NCBI GenBank assembly: GCA_025356335.1
Contig: JANXUF010000149.1
Span: forward strand, 20,861 to 84,860
Direction: 5' to 3'
Length of the DNA: 64,000 bases
Origin: Actinomycetes bacterium
GTDB lineage: Bacteria > Actinomycetota > Acidimicrobiia > Acidimicrobiales > Ilumatobacteraceae
Shown here: one piece after another, positions 35,332 through 44,582 of the stretch
Position numbering within the stretch: position 1 is the first letter of the stretch
Layout: the number at the start of each line of letters is the position of its first letter
Program-made: the position numbers and the translations under genes
Notes under the pieces: model-generated
The model's database searches: none
What the model was told of the DNA's origin: nothing
What the model saw: only the letters and a program-made list of their open reading frames with translations

Positions 35332-36306
35332 TCATCGGCGGTTGTTCATGAAGCACACGTCCAATGATGTCGCAGCGACGGCGCGAAGGGTGTCATCCGA
35401 CCAGCCGAAGGTGGCCGCAGAGCGCTCGTACTCACCTGCAAGGTCGATCGCCAGGAAGCCAGGGTCGTCGCTGTTGACACTGACGCGGACACCTGCGAGT
35501 CGGAGCGCGTCGAGGGGGTGTTGCTGCCACGACGGGAACACGCCGAGGGTCAGGTTCGACGTCGGGCAGATGCCGAGCGGAATTCCGCGATCCACCAGTT
35601 CGGCGACAAGTGACGGATCTTCGATCGCCCTGACGCCGTGGTCGAGACGATCGGCACCGAGCAGGTCGAGAGCATCGCGGATGCCTTCCGGTCCGCTCGA
35701 CTCACCTGCGTGAACCGTTCGGTACAATCCGCCGGCACCGGCGCGTCGGAAGGCGTCAGCGAAGCGTGGACCGGTTCGCCCACTGAGCGCCTCGTTGCCG
35801 TCGATCGACAGGGCCACGACGCGCGGATGGCCGAGAGCAATGAGCTCGTCCACGAGTTGAACGGCTTCGGCTGCGGTCTGCAAACGGAGGATGCTGATAC
35901 ACAGCCCGACCGACGCCAGACCGTCGACCTCGGCGGCGGAGAACCCTCGGTCGAGAGCGCCGATCAGGCCGGCGAGATCGCCTCGCCACGATGCCCAATG
36001 CGTCGGATTGACGATGATGTCGGCAATGACGACGCCGCTGGCTGTCGCTCGCGAGGCATATGAATAGGCCGCAGCGGCAACATCGTCGACGGTGCGCAGC
36101 AGGCCACACGACCACGAGAGGAACTCGAGGAACTCGTCGAAGCCGGCGAAGTCGAACAACTGCTCGACGGGTCGGGGGAGTGGCTCGCCGTGCTGCGCGG
36201 CGAGCGAGGCGAGGTCCGACGGGCTGAAGCATCCTTCGAGATGGACGTGGACCTCGGCCTTCGGTAGCATCCGTACGAAGTCCGGATCAATGTGCGCAGC
36301 CGGCAC
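35332..36306 (-). CDS. Adenosine deaminase-family protein
   Basis: A 324-residue purine deaminase-type metal hydrolase with the canonical motifs: HVHLEG near residue 18, RTVHAGESSGPEG, DHGVRAIED, ICPTSNLTLG and VSVNSDDPG. GTG 36306 shares a base with the TAG stop of the upstream permease gene (TAGTG), so start and operon membership are firm. It may act on adenosine, adenine or a modified form; the family does not separate these by motif. Confidence 0.88.
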   Translation of the reverse strand: MPAAHIDPDFVRMLPKAEVHVHLEGCFSPSDLASLAAQHGEPLPRPVEQLFDFAGFDEFLEFLSWSCGLLRTVDDVAAAAYSYASRATASGVVIADIIVNPTHWASWRGDLAGLIGALDRGFSAAEVDGLASVGLCISILRLQTAAEAVQLVDELIALGHPRVVALSIDGNEALSGRTGPRFADAFRRAGAGGLYRTVHAGESSGPEGIRDALDLLGADRLDHGVRAIEDPSLVAELVDRGIPLGICPTSNLTLGVFPSWQQHPLDALRLAGVRVSVNSDDPGFLAIDLAGEYERSAATFGWSDDTLRAVAATSLDVCFMNNRR

Positions 36307-37160
36307 TAATTTTCCTTCAGGCGCTCTGGATCGAACCGAGCGAGCACTGGCGTTTCGAGAACACCGACGATGGCGTAGAGCACGAGCGTGACGACGGCAA
36401 TCACGGCGACGGCCGCCCACACCCCGGTGTAGTCGAACTTTGCAGGTCGTTCGACGAGGTAGTGGCCGATGCCCTTGGAGGTCAGCAGCCATTCGCCGAG
36501 CAGCGCGCCGACCATCGCTCCCGGTACGGCGATCCGCATCGCTGCGAACAGCGCCGGTACGGCATACGGCAGACGGACCTTGAAGAGCATCGTGCGCTGG
36601 GAACCGCCGTAGGCGGCAATCAGGTCGGACGCCTGCTTCGGGGCCGATTCGAGTCCGAGGGTGATGTTGACAAGTGACGGGAAGAAGGTGACGATCGCTG
36701 TCACCACCCGAACCGATGTGAACGTGTAACCGAAGATGAGACCGATGATCGGGGTCATCACGATCAGCGGTACCGACCGCAGTAGCAGCGCGAACGGCAG
36801 GAACGTCCTGCGGATCGCCGGCGACAGCAGGAAGATACTGCTGACGATCACTCCGGCGGCAAGACCGACGACGTAGCCGATGAGCAGGTTGCCCATCGTC
36901 GTCCTCAGCGCTCCGAACAGTGCCGAACGGTTCGCCGGTGCCTTCTTGACGGTGAACAGGTAGTCCCAGACCTGCATCGGCGACTTCTTGACCAACGCGT
37001 CCATGTGCACGAATTTGACGAACAGCAACCACAGCGCAAGCGTCGAGACGGCACCGACGATCAGCAACCACAGGATGCGCCCGATTCGCTGGACCGACGG
37101 GTACTGGGTGATCCTCGGTTTGCCGGCCTCTTTCTGCAGGCGGTTGGCGACAGTGCTCAT
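36306..37160 (-). CDS. ABC transporter permease (nitrate/sulfonate/taurine/thiamine-precursor type)
   Basis: A 284-residue inner-membrane subunit with six helices and the BPD_transp_1 EAA-type loop (YGGSQRTMLFKVRLPYAVPALFAA). It pairs with the next permease, the ATPase and the lipoprotein of the same operon. The NMT1/THI5-linked importer group moves thiamine precursors, riboflavin, purines/pyrimidine-like molecules, nitrate or sulfonates; deaminases beside it favour a nitrogen heterocycle. Confidence 0.88.
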   Translation of the reverse strand: MSTVANRLQKEAGKPRITQYPSVQRIGRILWLLIVGAVSTLALWLLFVKFVHMDALVKKSPMQVWDYLFTVKKAPANRSALFGALRTTMGNLLIGYVVGLAAGVIVSSIFLLSPAIRRTFLPFALLLRSVPLIVMTPIIGLIFGYTFTSVRVVTAIVTFFPSLVNITLGLESAPKQASDLIAAYGGSQRTMLFKVRLPYAVPALFAAMRIAVPGAMVGALLGEWLLTSKGIGHYLVERPAKFDYTGVWAAVAVIAVVTLVLYAIVGVLETPVLARFDPERLKEN

Positions 37161-37170
37161 CGGGGTGTGC

Positions 37171-38049
37171 TCATTTCGGCGTACTCCTCGGTGCCCATGA
37201 AGTCAGCGCTCGGCCGATGAGCATCGTGGCGGCGAACCCGACGCCGGCGAGTGCAGTGGCGACAGCGGCAATGCCCCATGTCCTGGCGACCTTGAAGCCC
37301 TGCAGACTGGCAATCATCATGATGCCGAGGCCTCGTTCGCCACCGAAGTACTCGCCGATGATCGCTCCGAGAATCGCCGCCGGAGCAGCGATCTGCAAAC
37401 CGGCGAAGGTGCTCGGGAGCGCCGATCGAATGCGTACCTTGGTGAGTACTCGGAACTTGCCGCCGCCATAGGCGCGGACGAGTTCGAGACTCGTGCGGTC
37501 TGCTGACCGCAACCCGACGAGCACTCCGATCAGTGTCGTGAAGAACACGCTGAGGGCGACGAGCGCGACCTTCGGGCCGTCACCCTTCAACGAACTCTGG
37601 AGGATCGGTCCGATCGCCACGATCGGCAGGCAGTACGTCGCCACGGCGATCTGCATCAATGCCTTTTCGAGAAACGGCACGAGCACGAACAGCATGCCGA
37701 GGACGATCGCCAGAAAGTTGCCGATCAGGTATCCCTTCCACGCCTCTGTCAGCGTGGTCGAGACGTTCGGGCCGTAGAGGTGGATATCGGTCGTGAACTG
37801 GCTGATGACGTTCCACGGTTGCGGAATGCCTTTCTTGATACCCAACGTCGATGCAGCAAGGATCCACAGTACGAAGATCAGCCCGATGCCGAGGATCGTT
37901 CCGAACCATTTCGGCAGCCGCAGGCTCTGTTCGGTGACGCCTGGCGAAAGCATCCTGACCTCTGACTCCGGCTCGGACAGCAACCCGTGGTCGATGACTT
38001 CCCCGGTACCGGTTCGCAACTCAGACACCGGCGGCGCCGATCCGTGCAA
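37171..38049 (-). CDS. ABC transporter permease, second subunit
   Basis: A six-helix permease with the coupling loop YGGGKFRVLTKVRIRSALPSTF (described here in part) near residue 196. About 45 soluble residues precede helix 1. The longest frame begins with TTG 38049; GTG 38028 is a plausible alternative, and the choice does not affect the domain. Two distinct permease genes imply a heterodimeric membrane channel with the preceding entry. Confidence 0.87.
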   Translation of the reverse strand: MHGSAPPVSELRTGTGEVIDHGLLSEPESEVRMLSPGVTEQSLRLPKWFGTILGIGLIFVLWILAASTLGIKKGIPQPWNVISQFTTDIHLYGPNVSTTLTEAWKGYLIGNFLAIVLGMLFVLVPFLEKALMQIAVATYCLPIVAIGPILQSSLKGDGPKVALVALSVFFTTLIGVLVGLRSADRTSLELVRAYGGGKFRVLTKVRIRSALPSTFAGLQIAAPAAILGAIIGEYFGGERGLGIMMIASLQGFKVARTWGIAAVATALAGVGFAATMLIGRALTSWAPRSTPK

Positions 38050-38055
38050 TGGCCG

Positions 38056-38886
38056 TCATAGGTCGTCGCCGCTCTCCGGCGTCCCACCGGAGAACAGCAG
38101 ATCCGACAGATGGTCTTCGATGGCGTGGAACTCCTGGCTTCGCAGCATCTCCGGCGTCCGCGGTCGGGGAAGATCGATCTGTACGATCTCCTTGATGCGA
38201 CCGGGACGCGCGGTCATGACGGCGACGGTGTCCGACAAGAACACGGCTTCAGCGATCGAGTGGGTGACGAGGAGGGTGGTCGTCGCCCGTTCGGTCCAGA
38301 TGCGCAGCAGTTCGAGGTTGAGGCGCCGGCGGGTCATCTCGTCGAGTGCACCGAACGGTTCATCGAGCAATAGCACTTTCGGCTCGACGACGAGTGCACG
38401 GGCGATGGCGACGCGCTGGCGCATACCGCCCGACAGTTGCGCAGGGCGCGCCTTTTCGAAACCTTCGAGGCCGACGAGGGTGATGAGGTCCGGGATCGTC
38501 GAGGGGGGCACCCGCACGCCGCTCACTTCGAGCGGCAGGCGGATGTTGTCCTCGACACTGCGCCATGGCAGGAGCGCAGCTTCTTGAAAGGCGATGCCGA
38601 TCTGGCGTCGGTCGCGAAGCGCCTTCGGCTTCTGACCATGGACCCTGACGTCTCCCGACGTCGGGGTGTCGAGATCGGCGATGATCCGCAACACGGTGGA
38701 CTTACCGCAGCCGGACGGGCCGAGCAGCGACAGGAATGCGCCGGCCGGAGTCCGCAGGTCGAGGTCGTCGAGGGCAACGATCTGCTTGCGTCCGATCGAG
38801 AACACCTTGCGCAGCGCCGAGATCGAGATGCCCTCTGACGAGGGCATCATCCCGGCGCTGCCTGCCGTGGTTGCGGTCAATGTCAT
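38056..38886 (-). CDS. ABC transporter ATP-binding protein
   Basis: The 276-residue ATPase has Walker A LLGPSGCGKST, Q-loop IAFQEAALLPW, signature QLSGGMRQRVAIARAL, Walker B VLLLDEPFGALDE and the switch His in LLVTHS. These are the features of SsuB/TauB/NrtD-type subunits. ATG 38886 overlaps the substrate-binding protein stop (TGATG). It powers the two permeases that follow. Confidence 0.92.
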   Translation of the reverse strand: MTLTATTAGSAGMMPSSEGISISALRKVFSIGRKQIVALDDLDLRTPAGAFLSLLGPSGCGKSTVLRIIADLDTPTSGDVRVHGQKPKALRDRRQIGIAFQEAALLPWRSVEDNIRLPLEVSGVRVPPSTIPDLITLVGLEGFEKARPAQLSGGMRQRVAIARALVVEPKVLLLDEPFGALDEMTRRRLNLELLRIWTERATTTLLVTHSIAEAVFLSDTVAVMTARPGRIKEIVQIDLPRPRTPEMLRSQEFHAIEDHLSDLLFSGGTPESGDDL

Positions 38887-40046
38887 CAGCTGGTCGGGGC
38901 AGCGACGAGGTCCGGGTTCTCGGCGTAGACCTCTTTGAGCAACGACAGGTCGAAGAGGTCGGTTGCGGCAATCTTGATGCCTGCCTTGGCGAGCACGTCG
39001 ACATTCTCTTTCAGCAGGGCATCGGAGATCGTGAACAGCCCGTTCTTCTTGGTGTCGTCGGTGAAGATCAGTCCGAGTTCCGATTTCACCTCCAGCAACT
39101 GCTCGGCGGTGTCGAGGCCGAGGTCCTTGCCGTACGTTCCCGTCGTCAACGTCGCGCCGAGTTTCGGGTCGGAGTACAGACCGCGCCAGCCCTGGATCTC
39201 GGACTTGAGGAACGCCTTGAGCTGGTCCTTTTTCGTCGTGATGCTGTCGGTTTTGACGACGTAGACCTCGCTGACGAGTGGATAACCGAAGTCGGCGAGC
39301 AGGAAGGTGACGGTGTCGACGCCCTGGGTCTTCAGCGTGTTCGGCTCGTTGGTGACGAAGCTGAACCAGCAGTCGCACTGCCCCTGGACGAGCGGTGTCG
39401 GGTCGAACTGTGCCGGGAACTTGACGATCTTCGAGTCATCGATACCGGTGGCGGCGACGAACGCATCCCACACCGCCTGGTTGGCGGCCTGCAATCCGAA
39501 CTTCTTGCCGTACATGTCCTCCGGCTTGGTGATCGGCTTGCTCGCCAACGACATCACGCAGAACGGGTTCTTCTGGTACTGGGCACCGATGATCGTCAAC
39601 TTGCCACCCTGGCCGATCGCCGAAGCGACGAGGTCAGGGGCCGAGATGCCGACGAGCGCCGTTCCGGAACTGACATCGACTTCAGCGGCGACGGCGGACG
39701 GCCCGCCGGCGATGAGATTGACGCTGCTGAACCCGTTCGCCTTGTAGAGGCCCTTGTTGTCGGCGATGTACGAGCCGGCGAACTCCGAGTTCTTGATCCA
39801 CGACAGGCGCAGGTTCATCGCCCCGAGGTCCTTGACAGGACCGGCTGCGGCCGTGCCGCCTGTCGTCGTGGCGACCGAACCGGCTGCGGTCGTCGCTGAT
39901 CCGGCGGCGGTCGTCGCTGATCCGGTTGGCGTCGTCGTGGCGGTGGCGGTGGTCGACTTGCTACTTCCGCAGGCTGCCAGCAAGGCGGCTCCTCCGCCGA
40001 GCTCGAGCGCTCGGGTCAAAAGTGTGCGTCGGTTCATCATTGCCAT
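38886..40046 (-). CDS. ABC transporter substrate-binding lipoprotein (NMT1/THI5-like)
   Basis: A 386-residue lipoprotein. An N-terminal RR pair and lipobox LLAAC (RRTLLTRALELGGG then ALLAACGSS) suggest Tat or Sec export with lipidation, followed by a Thr/Ala linker and a two-lobed binding domain (IADNKGLYKANGF, KFGLQAANQAVWDAF). This fold binds pyrimidine or purine-like rings, sulfonates or nitrate. ATG 40046 has a GGAGA site about ten bases upstream; a longer frame to 40169 lacks this. Confidence 0.88.
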   Translation of the reverse strand: MAMMNRRTLLTRALELGGGAALLAACGSSKSTTATATTTPTGSATTAAGSATTAAGSVATTTGGTAAAGPVKDLGAMNLRLSWIKNSEFAGSYIADNKGLYKANGFSSVNLIAGGPSAVAAEVDVSSGTALVGISAPDLVASAIGQGGKLTIIGAQYQKNPFCVMSLASKPITKPEDMYGKKFGLQAANQAVWDAFVAATGIDDSKIVKFPAQFDPTPLVQGQCDCWFSFVTNEPNTLKTQGVDTVTFLLADFGYPLVSEVYVVKTDSITTKKDQLKAFLKSEIQGWRGLYSDPKLGATLTTGTYGKDLGLDTAEQLLEVKSELGLIFTDDTKKNGLFTISDALLKENVDVLAKAGIKIAATDLFDLSLLKEVYAENPDLVAAPTS

Positions 40047-40183
40047 GGGTGAAATGTCTCCGGGTATGGGATGCGCCTGGGCGGCGACATGGACTGACGA
40101 CGACGGTACGGAGCCCCCGTTTCGTGCGTGTTTCGGCGATCCACTCCGTTGTGTTACACACTCGTTCACGTCGGTCGCGGTGG

Positions 40184-41092
40184 CTACCGCGCTGCGTTCT
40201 TGACGAACTCGTCATAGCGTGCGCCATTCGCACGAACCCCGCCGTAGTAGCCACCACGGACGTGTCGGCGGGTGGTGTCGTCCGACGTCGCCCTGGCGGC
40301 GGAGTGCCAGAGATAGGCGTCATGGAAAATGATGTCGCCGCGGTCGACGTACACGGCGATTTCGCCGGGAACCTTCTCGAACCGCAACGGCATCGCCACC
40401 GGCGGGGCCTCGTCGGTGTGGCCCATCGCTTCCTTCGAACCGGTCGGAACGACCGCCCCGTTGACGTTGTCGAAGGGTGCGGGGGTCGACCACTTGTGAC
40501 TACCGGGGACCACGCGGAGAAAGCCGTTGTCCGGAGAGGTTCCGTCGACGTGGAAGGTGAAGGCGACCGCTGGCCAGACGTCGAGATTCGGTCCGCTCTG
40601 CCAGTCGCTGTGCCATCCGATTCGCGTGTAACTGCTCTCTCGTCCGGGCCTGGCGTCCTGGTAGACGACACCGAAGCGTTCGGGGTCCGTCCAGCAATGC
40701 GGACCCAGCCAACGTTGCATCAGGCTCTTCACCGTTGGGTCGTCGATCGCCGCGCGGACTGTCGGACAGACCTCTTCTGCGTACAGCACATAGTTGGCGA
40801 ACTTGCTCGTCTTCGAACCGTCGATGTCATCGACGAAAATCGCGCTGCCGTGTTTGGCCGGCAGTGTGCCTTCGACGACGGCGTGCTGAGCGTTGACGCA
40901 TTCGAGTTCCATGGCGTTCATGAAGTCCTCGTCGAACAAGCCGCGCAACACAGCGAATCCATACTCTCGCAAGAATGTCTCGAGGGCGTCCAGTCGATCG
41001 GGGAAGAAGATCCATGCGTCGGTTCCGAACGGATTCGCACCGGTGGGAGTAGTGCTGCTGGAGTTCAGGTCGATCGGCTTCGAGTTGCTCAT
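40184..41092 (-). CDS. Phytanoyl-CoA dioxygenase-family 2-oxoglutarate oxygenase
   Basis: A 302-residue Fe(II)/2-oxoglutarate hydroxylase. The facial triad is His161-x-Asp163 in IGWHSDWQSG and a distal His in DIIFHDAYLWHS (His257 or His263), with Arg in RRHVRGGYYGG to hold 2-oxoglutarate. FLRVVPGSHKW is a family block. ATG 41092 overlaps the Rieske gene's stop (ATGA), so the two oxygenases are made together, probably for successive oxidation steps on one substrate. Confidence 0.87.
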   Translation of the reverse strand: MSNSKPIDLNSSSTTPTGANPFGTDAWIFFPDRLDALETFLREYGFAVLRGLFDEDFMNAMELECVNAQHAVVEGTLPAKHGSAIFVDDIDGSKTSKFANYVLYAEEVCPTVRAAIDDPTVKSLMQRWLGPHCWTDPERFGVVYQDARPGRESSYTRIGWHSDWQSGPNLDVWPAVAFTFHVDGTSPDNGFLRVVPGSHKWSTPAPFDNVNGAVVPTGSKEAMGHTDEAPPVAMPLRFEKVPGEIAVYVDRGDIIFHDAYLWHSAARATSDDTTRRHVRGGYYGGVRANGARYDEFVKNAAR

Positions 41093-42078
41093 GCTGTTTC
41101 CAGTCCCTTCATCAGCCGGCGCCATGCGACGCTCAGCCGGTCCGCTTTGATGTGCACTTCGACGGTCAGATCGGTTTCCAGGGCCATGATCGTGTAACGC
41201 TCGAGGATCTTCAAGTCCTCCTGGAGGATGGCATCCTCGTCCTTGACGCAGCGTTCCATACCGGCCTCGTCGAGGTCGTTGCGGGCCATGACCTTGAACA
41301 CACGTGTGGACGTCGCCGTTTCCGGCTGGCAGGCATAGACGATCCCGAAGACGCCCTGGGTCAGCGGAAACCGCAGCTCGAGACCCGCGTTGCATCCGGC
41401 GAAGCCGATCTTCGTGACCGTGTGTTCCTGGATCAGCGGATGCTCGCCGGTGTCGACGAGTGGATCGTCGTGATGCTGATACGGCGCGGTGAACGTCGAC
41501 GTGACGAGCCAGCCGCCGCTCACGATCTCGTCACTGCTGACATCGAAGGCGTCCTCGACACCGAACGAGGTCGGATGGACGAACGGGAAATGAGCGGCGT
41601 CCATGAAGTTGTCGATCAGCTGGACAGCACTGACCGGTGTACGAACGGTCTCGCAGGTGGCACTGACATAGCCGTCCTCGTTCCAACCTGGCAGTTGCGG
41701 CAACGGAGCGAGCGGGGTTCGTGGGGCGAGCCAGATGAGGCCGAGGTGTTCGGCGACAGCTGCAGCGGGGCTCAGGCAGGCTCGCTGGGGCAGTGTTGCC
41801 GCCGGTCCGAGCGCCGGGATCGAGGTCGCCATGCCATCGTGACCGAACCGCCAGCCGTGGTATCCGCACTGCAGTTCACCGTCGACCACCTTCCCGGCGG
41901 ACAGCGGTGCCAGCCGGTGTGGACAGCGGTCGGTGAAGGCGCGAATCTCGCCGTTGAGTCGCACGATCACCCAGGGTTCGCCCAGTACCCAGGTCTGTAG
42001 TGGTTCGTCACCGAGTTCGTCGCTGTGGGCGACGGCGATCCAGCTCCGGGAGAGCTCGGAGGAAGTATTGGTGAGCAT
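41089..42078 (-). CDS. Rieske 2Fe-2S aromatic ring-hydroxylating-type oxygenase
   Basis: A 329-residue single-component-type oxygenase subunit. The Rieske cluster ligands are Cys52, His54, Cys71 and His74 (RCPHR and CGYHGW), and the mononuclear iron site is in DNFMDAAHFPFVH (His163, His168). Members include N- and O-demethylases and hydroxylases such as those for methylxanthines. ATG 42078 has GGAG just upstream. No ferredoxin or reductase gene is nearby, so electrons come from elsewhere. Divergent from the metallohydrolase by about 110 bases. Confidence 0.9.
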   Translation of the reverse strand: MLTNTSSELSRSWIAVAHSDELGDEPLQTWVLGEPWVIVRLNGEIRAFTDRCPHRLAPLSAGKVVDGELQCGYHGWRFGHDGMATSIPALGPAATLPQRACLSPAAAVAEHLGLIWLAPRTPLAPLPQLPGWNEDGYVSATCETVRTPVSAVQLIDNFMDAAHFPFVHPTSFGVEDAFDVSSDEIVSGGWLVTSTFTAPYQHHDDPLVDTGEHPLIQEHTVTKIGFAGCNAGLELRFPLTQGVFGIVYACQPETATSTRVFKVMARNDLDEAGMERCVKDEDAILQEDLKILERYTIMALETDLTVEVHIKADRLSVAWRRLMKGLETA

Positions 42079-42189
42079 TCGCTCCATCATGCAGGTTGCG
42101 TGTTTCACGCTTGTGAACATCGACGGGCGAATCGAGGAGAACTGGCGCCTGTAGTTGACGATCGGACGCGGAGGCTGCACGATCGGTAC

Positions 42190-43494
42190 ATGGCCATCAC
42201 CGAGACAGGAACCGACGGGACCGGAACCGACGGGACAGGAACCGACGGGACAGGAACCGACGGGACAGTCGCCGCCGGCGCCGGACAACTGCTGCTCGCC
42301 GGCGGGAGGATCATCGATCCGTCGACGCAGACAGACGCCATCGGCGACGTGCTCGTCGGCGACGGCCGGATCGTCGCCGTCGGCCGGGGTCTCACTGCGC
42401 AGTATCCGGCAGCGACCATTCGAGACTGCAGTGGTCTTGCCGTCACTCCCGGGCTGATGGATCTCCATGTCCACGTGATGGCAGGACTCGGTGACTTCTG
42501 TGTCGAGCCCGATCGCGTCGGTGTCGGTATGGGCGTTCCGGTGTTGATCGATGGTGGTACATCGGGGGTGGCGACCTTCGACATCTCCCGCCGGGCGATC
42601 ATCGATCACCCGGCCACGAAACCGAAAGTGCTGGCGTTCATCGATCCGAACCAGCTGTACCTGGCGACGAAGGATTTCATCTGCCACAAGCTGACGATCG
42701 CCAACGACATGAAGAACCTCGACGTCGACTCGTTGCTGGATTCGCTGGAACGCAACGCCGACGTCGTCATCGGGTTGAAGGCCCGTGCCTGCCATATCGG
42801 CGACACAGATTTCTCGCCGTTCCTCGATGCAGCGCAAAGGGCAGCGGGAGACAAGCCGGTGATGGTCCACCTCGGTCGGTTCCCGCATACCCCGGTGATC
42901 ACACCGGTCGCGCTGTTCAAAGCGCTGCGGTCCGGCGACATCATCACCCACGCGTTCCGCGGTGGCGGCGGCATGCTCGACCCGAACGGCAAGGCATTGC
43001 CGGAGTTCCGCGACGCGGTGGACCGCGGCGTCGTGCTGGATGTCGGCCACTCCGGAACAGATTTCCGATTCCGTGAGGCCAGGCGGCTGATCGACCAGGG
43101 ATACCAGCCGGATACGGTCTCCACCGACCTCAACATCTTCAACATCGGCGGGCCGGTCTTCTCGCTCGCCGAGAACATGACGAAAATGTTCGGCCTCGGC
43201 CTGGAGCTCGTCGATGTGGTGGCGATGGCGACGACGAATGTGGCGCGGGCGATCCGCCGGCTGGACGAATACGGCTCGCTCGCCGTCGGCCGGTCCGCCG
43301 AGATCTCGGTCCTCCGTCTGCGGACAGACGGTCCATTCGCGGTCAGCGACGGGCACGAGACGATCGACTCGCCGATGGCCGTCGAACCGGTCGGCTGCGT
43401 TCGCCGAGGAGTGTGGTTCGACGTCGAGCCGACGGCGACGTACGCGACGGTCGGCAAGACATGGGGCACCCCTCCGGACGATCAGGACTGGTGA
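42190..43494 (+). CDS. Amidohydrolase/deacetylase-family metallohydrolase (dihydroorotase-like)
   Basis: A 434-residue TIM-barrel hydrolase of the dihydroorotase-like group, cutting a cyclic or acyl amide bond. Binuclear metal site: HVH (His93, His95), probable carboxylated Lys197 in VIGLKARACH, His227, His254 in ITHAFRGGGG and Asp313 in STDLNIF. Residues 7-26 are a GTDGT repeat encoded by a 15-bp tandem repeat; the real domain begins near GQLLLAGGRI. Its stop overlaps the second Rieske gene (GTGA). Ring opening after oxidation is a plausible role. Confidence 0.85.
   Translation: MAITETGTDGTGTDGTGTDGTGTDGTVAAGAGQLLLAGGRIIDPSTQTDAIGDVLVGDGRIVAVGRGLTAQYPAATIRDCSGLAVTPGLMDLHVHVMAGLGDFCVEPDRVGVGMGVPVLIDGGTSGVATFDISRRAIIDHPATKPKVLAFIDPNQLYLATKDFICHKLTIANDMKNLDVDSLLDSLERNADVVIGLKARACHIGDTDFSPFLDAAQRAAGDKPVMVHLGRFPHTPVITPVALFKALRSGDIITHAFRGGGGMLDPNGKALPEFRDAVDRGVVLDVGHSGTDFRFREARRLIDQGYQPDTVSTDLNIFNIGGPVFSLAENMTKMFGLGLELVDVVAMATTNVARAIRRLDEYGSLAVGRSAEISVLRLRTDGPFAVSDGHETIDSPMAVEPVGCVRRGVWFDVEPTATYATVGKTWGTPPDDQDW
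42208..42267 (+). repeat. 15-bp in-frame tandem repeat, four copies
   Basis: Four head-to-tail copies of GGAACCGACGGGACA (one base differs in the first copy) code for a Gly-Thr-Asp-Gly-Thr stretch in the N-terminus of the metallohydrolase. Copy number could vary by slippage without breaking the frame. Confidence 0.85.
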
Positions 43495-44582
43495 GCACCG
43501 CCCTGTCGATGAGCGAGCCGATCGCGCCGGCGACGCTCGGTGATCCGCTGGTGAAGGCATTCGAACTGTTCTGGCATCCCGTGTGTACCGTCGACGAACT
43601 ACTGCTCGCCGGGTCCCATCCGCTGGCAGTTCGTCTACTCGGTCGTCGTATCGCCGTCGCTCGAGTCGAGTCCGGCGGATTGCTCGCGGTTGCCGACCGC
43701 TGTCTCCACCGCTCCACCCGACTCTCCGTCGGATGGGTCGAAGGTGAGACGATCCGTTGCGCCTATCACGGGTGGCGTTGGGCTGGTGACGGCAGATGTG
43801 TCGAGATTCCGTCGATGCCGCTCGGGCCGATCCCCGAGCGCGCCTGCATCGGGTCCTACGACATCGAAGAGCGCTACGGGTTGATCTGGTTGCGTCTCGA
43901 TGGACGCGCCGGGACAGGCATTCCCGCCCATCCTGCCTACGACTCGGTCGATGAGGCGCCGCTGAAGATCCTCCAGGGTGTCCCGTACACGTGGCCGGTC
44001 GGCGCCGCCCGCCGGGTCGAGAACTTCGTCGATCTCGCCCATTTCGCGTGGGTCCATGACGGCAGTCTCGGCCGGCGCGACGAACCGGTCCCGCCGATGC
44101 CGTCGGTCGCCCGCGAAAGCGGTGAGCTGCGTTTCTCGTTCGACCCGCCGGACATGGAGGTCGACGAGACGGCGCTGTTCGGCCATTCGGAACACCGCAT
44201 GCCGATGCCGTTGACCGTCAGTATCGACTTCTGGCTCGCCGGCGGGGCCAGGCGACATCTGTGGATGACCGCCTGCCCGATCGACAGGGCAACGACCAGG
44301 ACGTTCTGGACGGTGGCACGCAGCGACGATCGCGACGGCGACGATGCGCCGCATATGGCTTTTCAGGCGCGGGTGCTGGCGGAGGACGCACCGGTCGTCT
44401 GTCACCAGGACCCGCCGGAAATCCACCTCGAACCCGGCTTCGAACTCTCCGTCAGGACCGACAGGGTCTCGATCGAATACCGCAGATGGTTGAGCCAGAT
44501 GGCCGCCGCCGCAACGGCAGGCCCGTCCGCCCTCCACGACCTGCTGAGAGAGAGCCGATCGAGTATTTCGCTCGCGCCGTAG
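43491..44582 (+). CDS. Rieske 2Fe-2S oxygenase, second copy
   Basis: A 364-residue Rieske oxygenase distinct from the first. Cluster ligands are Cys71, His73, Cys90 and His93 (RCLHR and CAYHGW), and the iron site is in ENFVDLAHFAWVH (His184, His189). The start is GTG 43491, overlapping the hydrolase stop. The two Rieske genes and the dioxygenase lie on both sides of a shared divergent promoter region, suggesting one regulated pathway. No reductase partner nearby. Confidence 0.88.
   Translation: MSTALSMSEPIAPATLGDPLVKAFELFWHPVCTVDELLLAGSHPLAVRLLGRRIAVARVESGGLLAVADRCLHRSTRLSVGWVEGETIRCAYHGWRWAGDGRCVEIPSMPLGPIPERACIGSYDIEERYGLIWLRLDGRAGTGIPAHPAYDSVDEAPLKILQGVPYTWPVGAARRVENFVDLAHFAWVHDGSLGRRDEPVPPMPSVARESGELRFSFDPPDMEVDETALFGHSEHRMPMPLTVSIDFWLAGGARRHLWMTACPIDRATTRTFWTVARSDDRDGDDAPHMAFQARVLAEDAPVVCHQDPPEIHLEPGFELSVRTDRVSIEYRRWLSQMAAAATAGPSALHDLLRESRSSISLAP

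Noticed and set aside
42105..42602. Minus-strand frame opposite the metallohydrolase repeat
   Set aside because: A Val-Pro-Ser repeat shadow of the 15-bp repeats; the plus strand has the real metal-site motifs.
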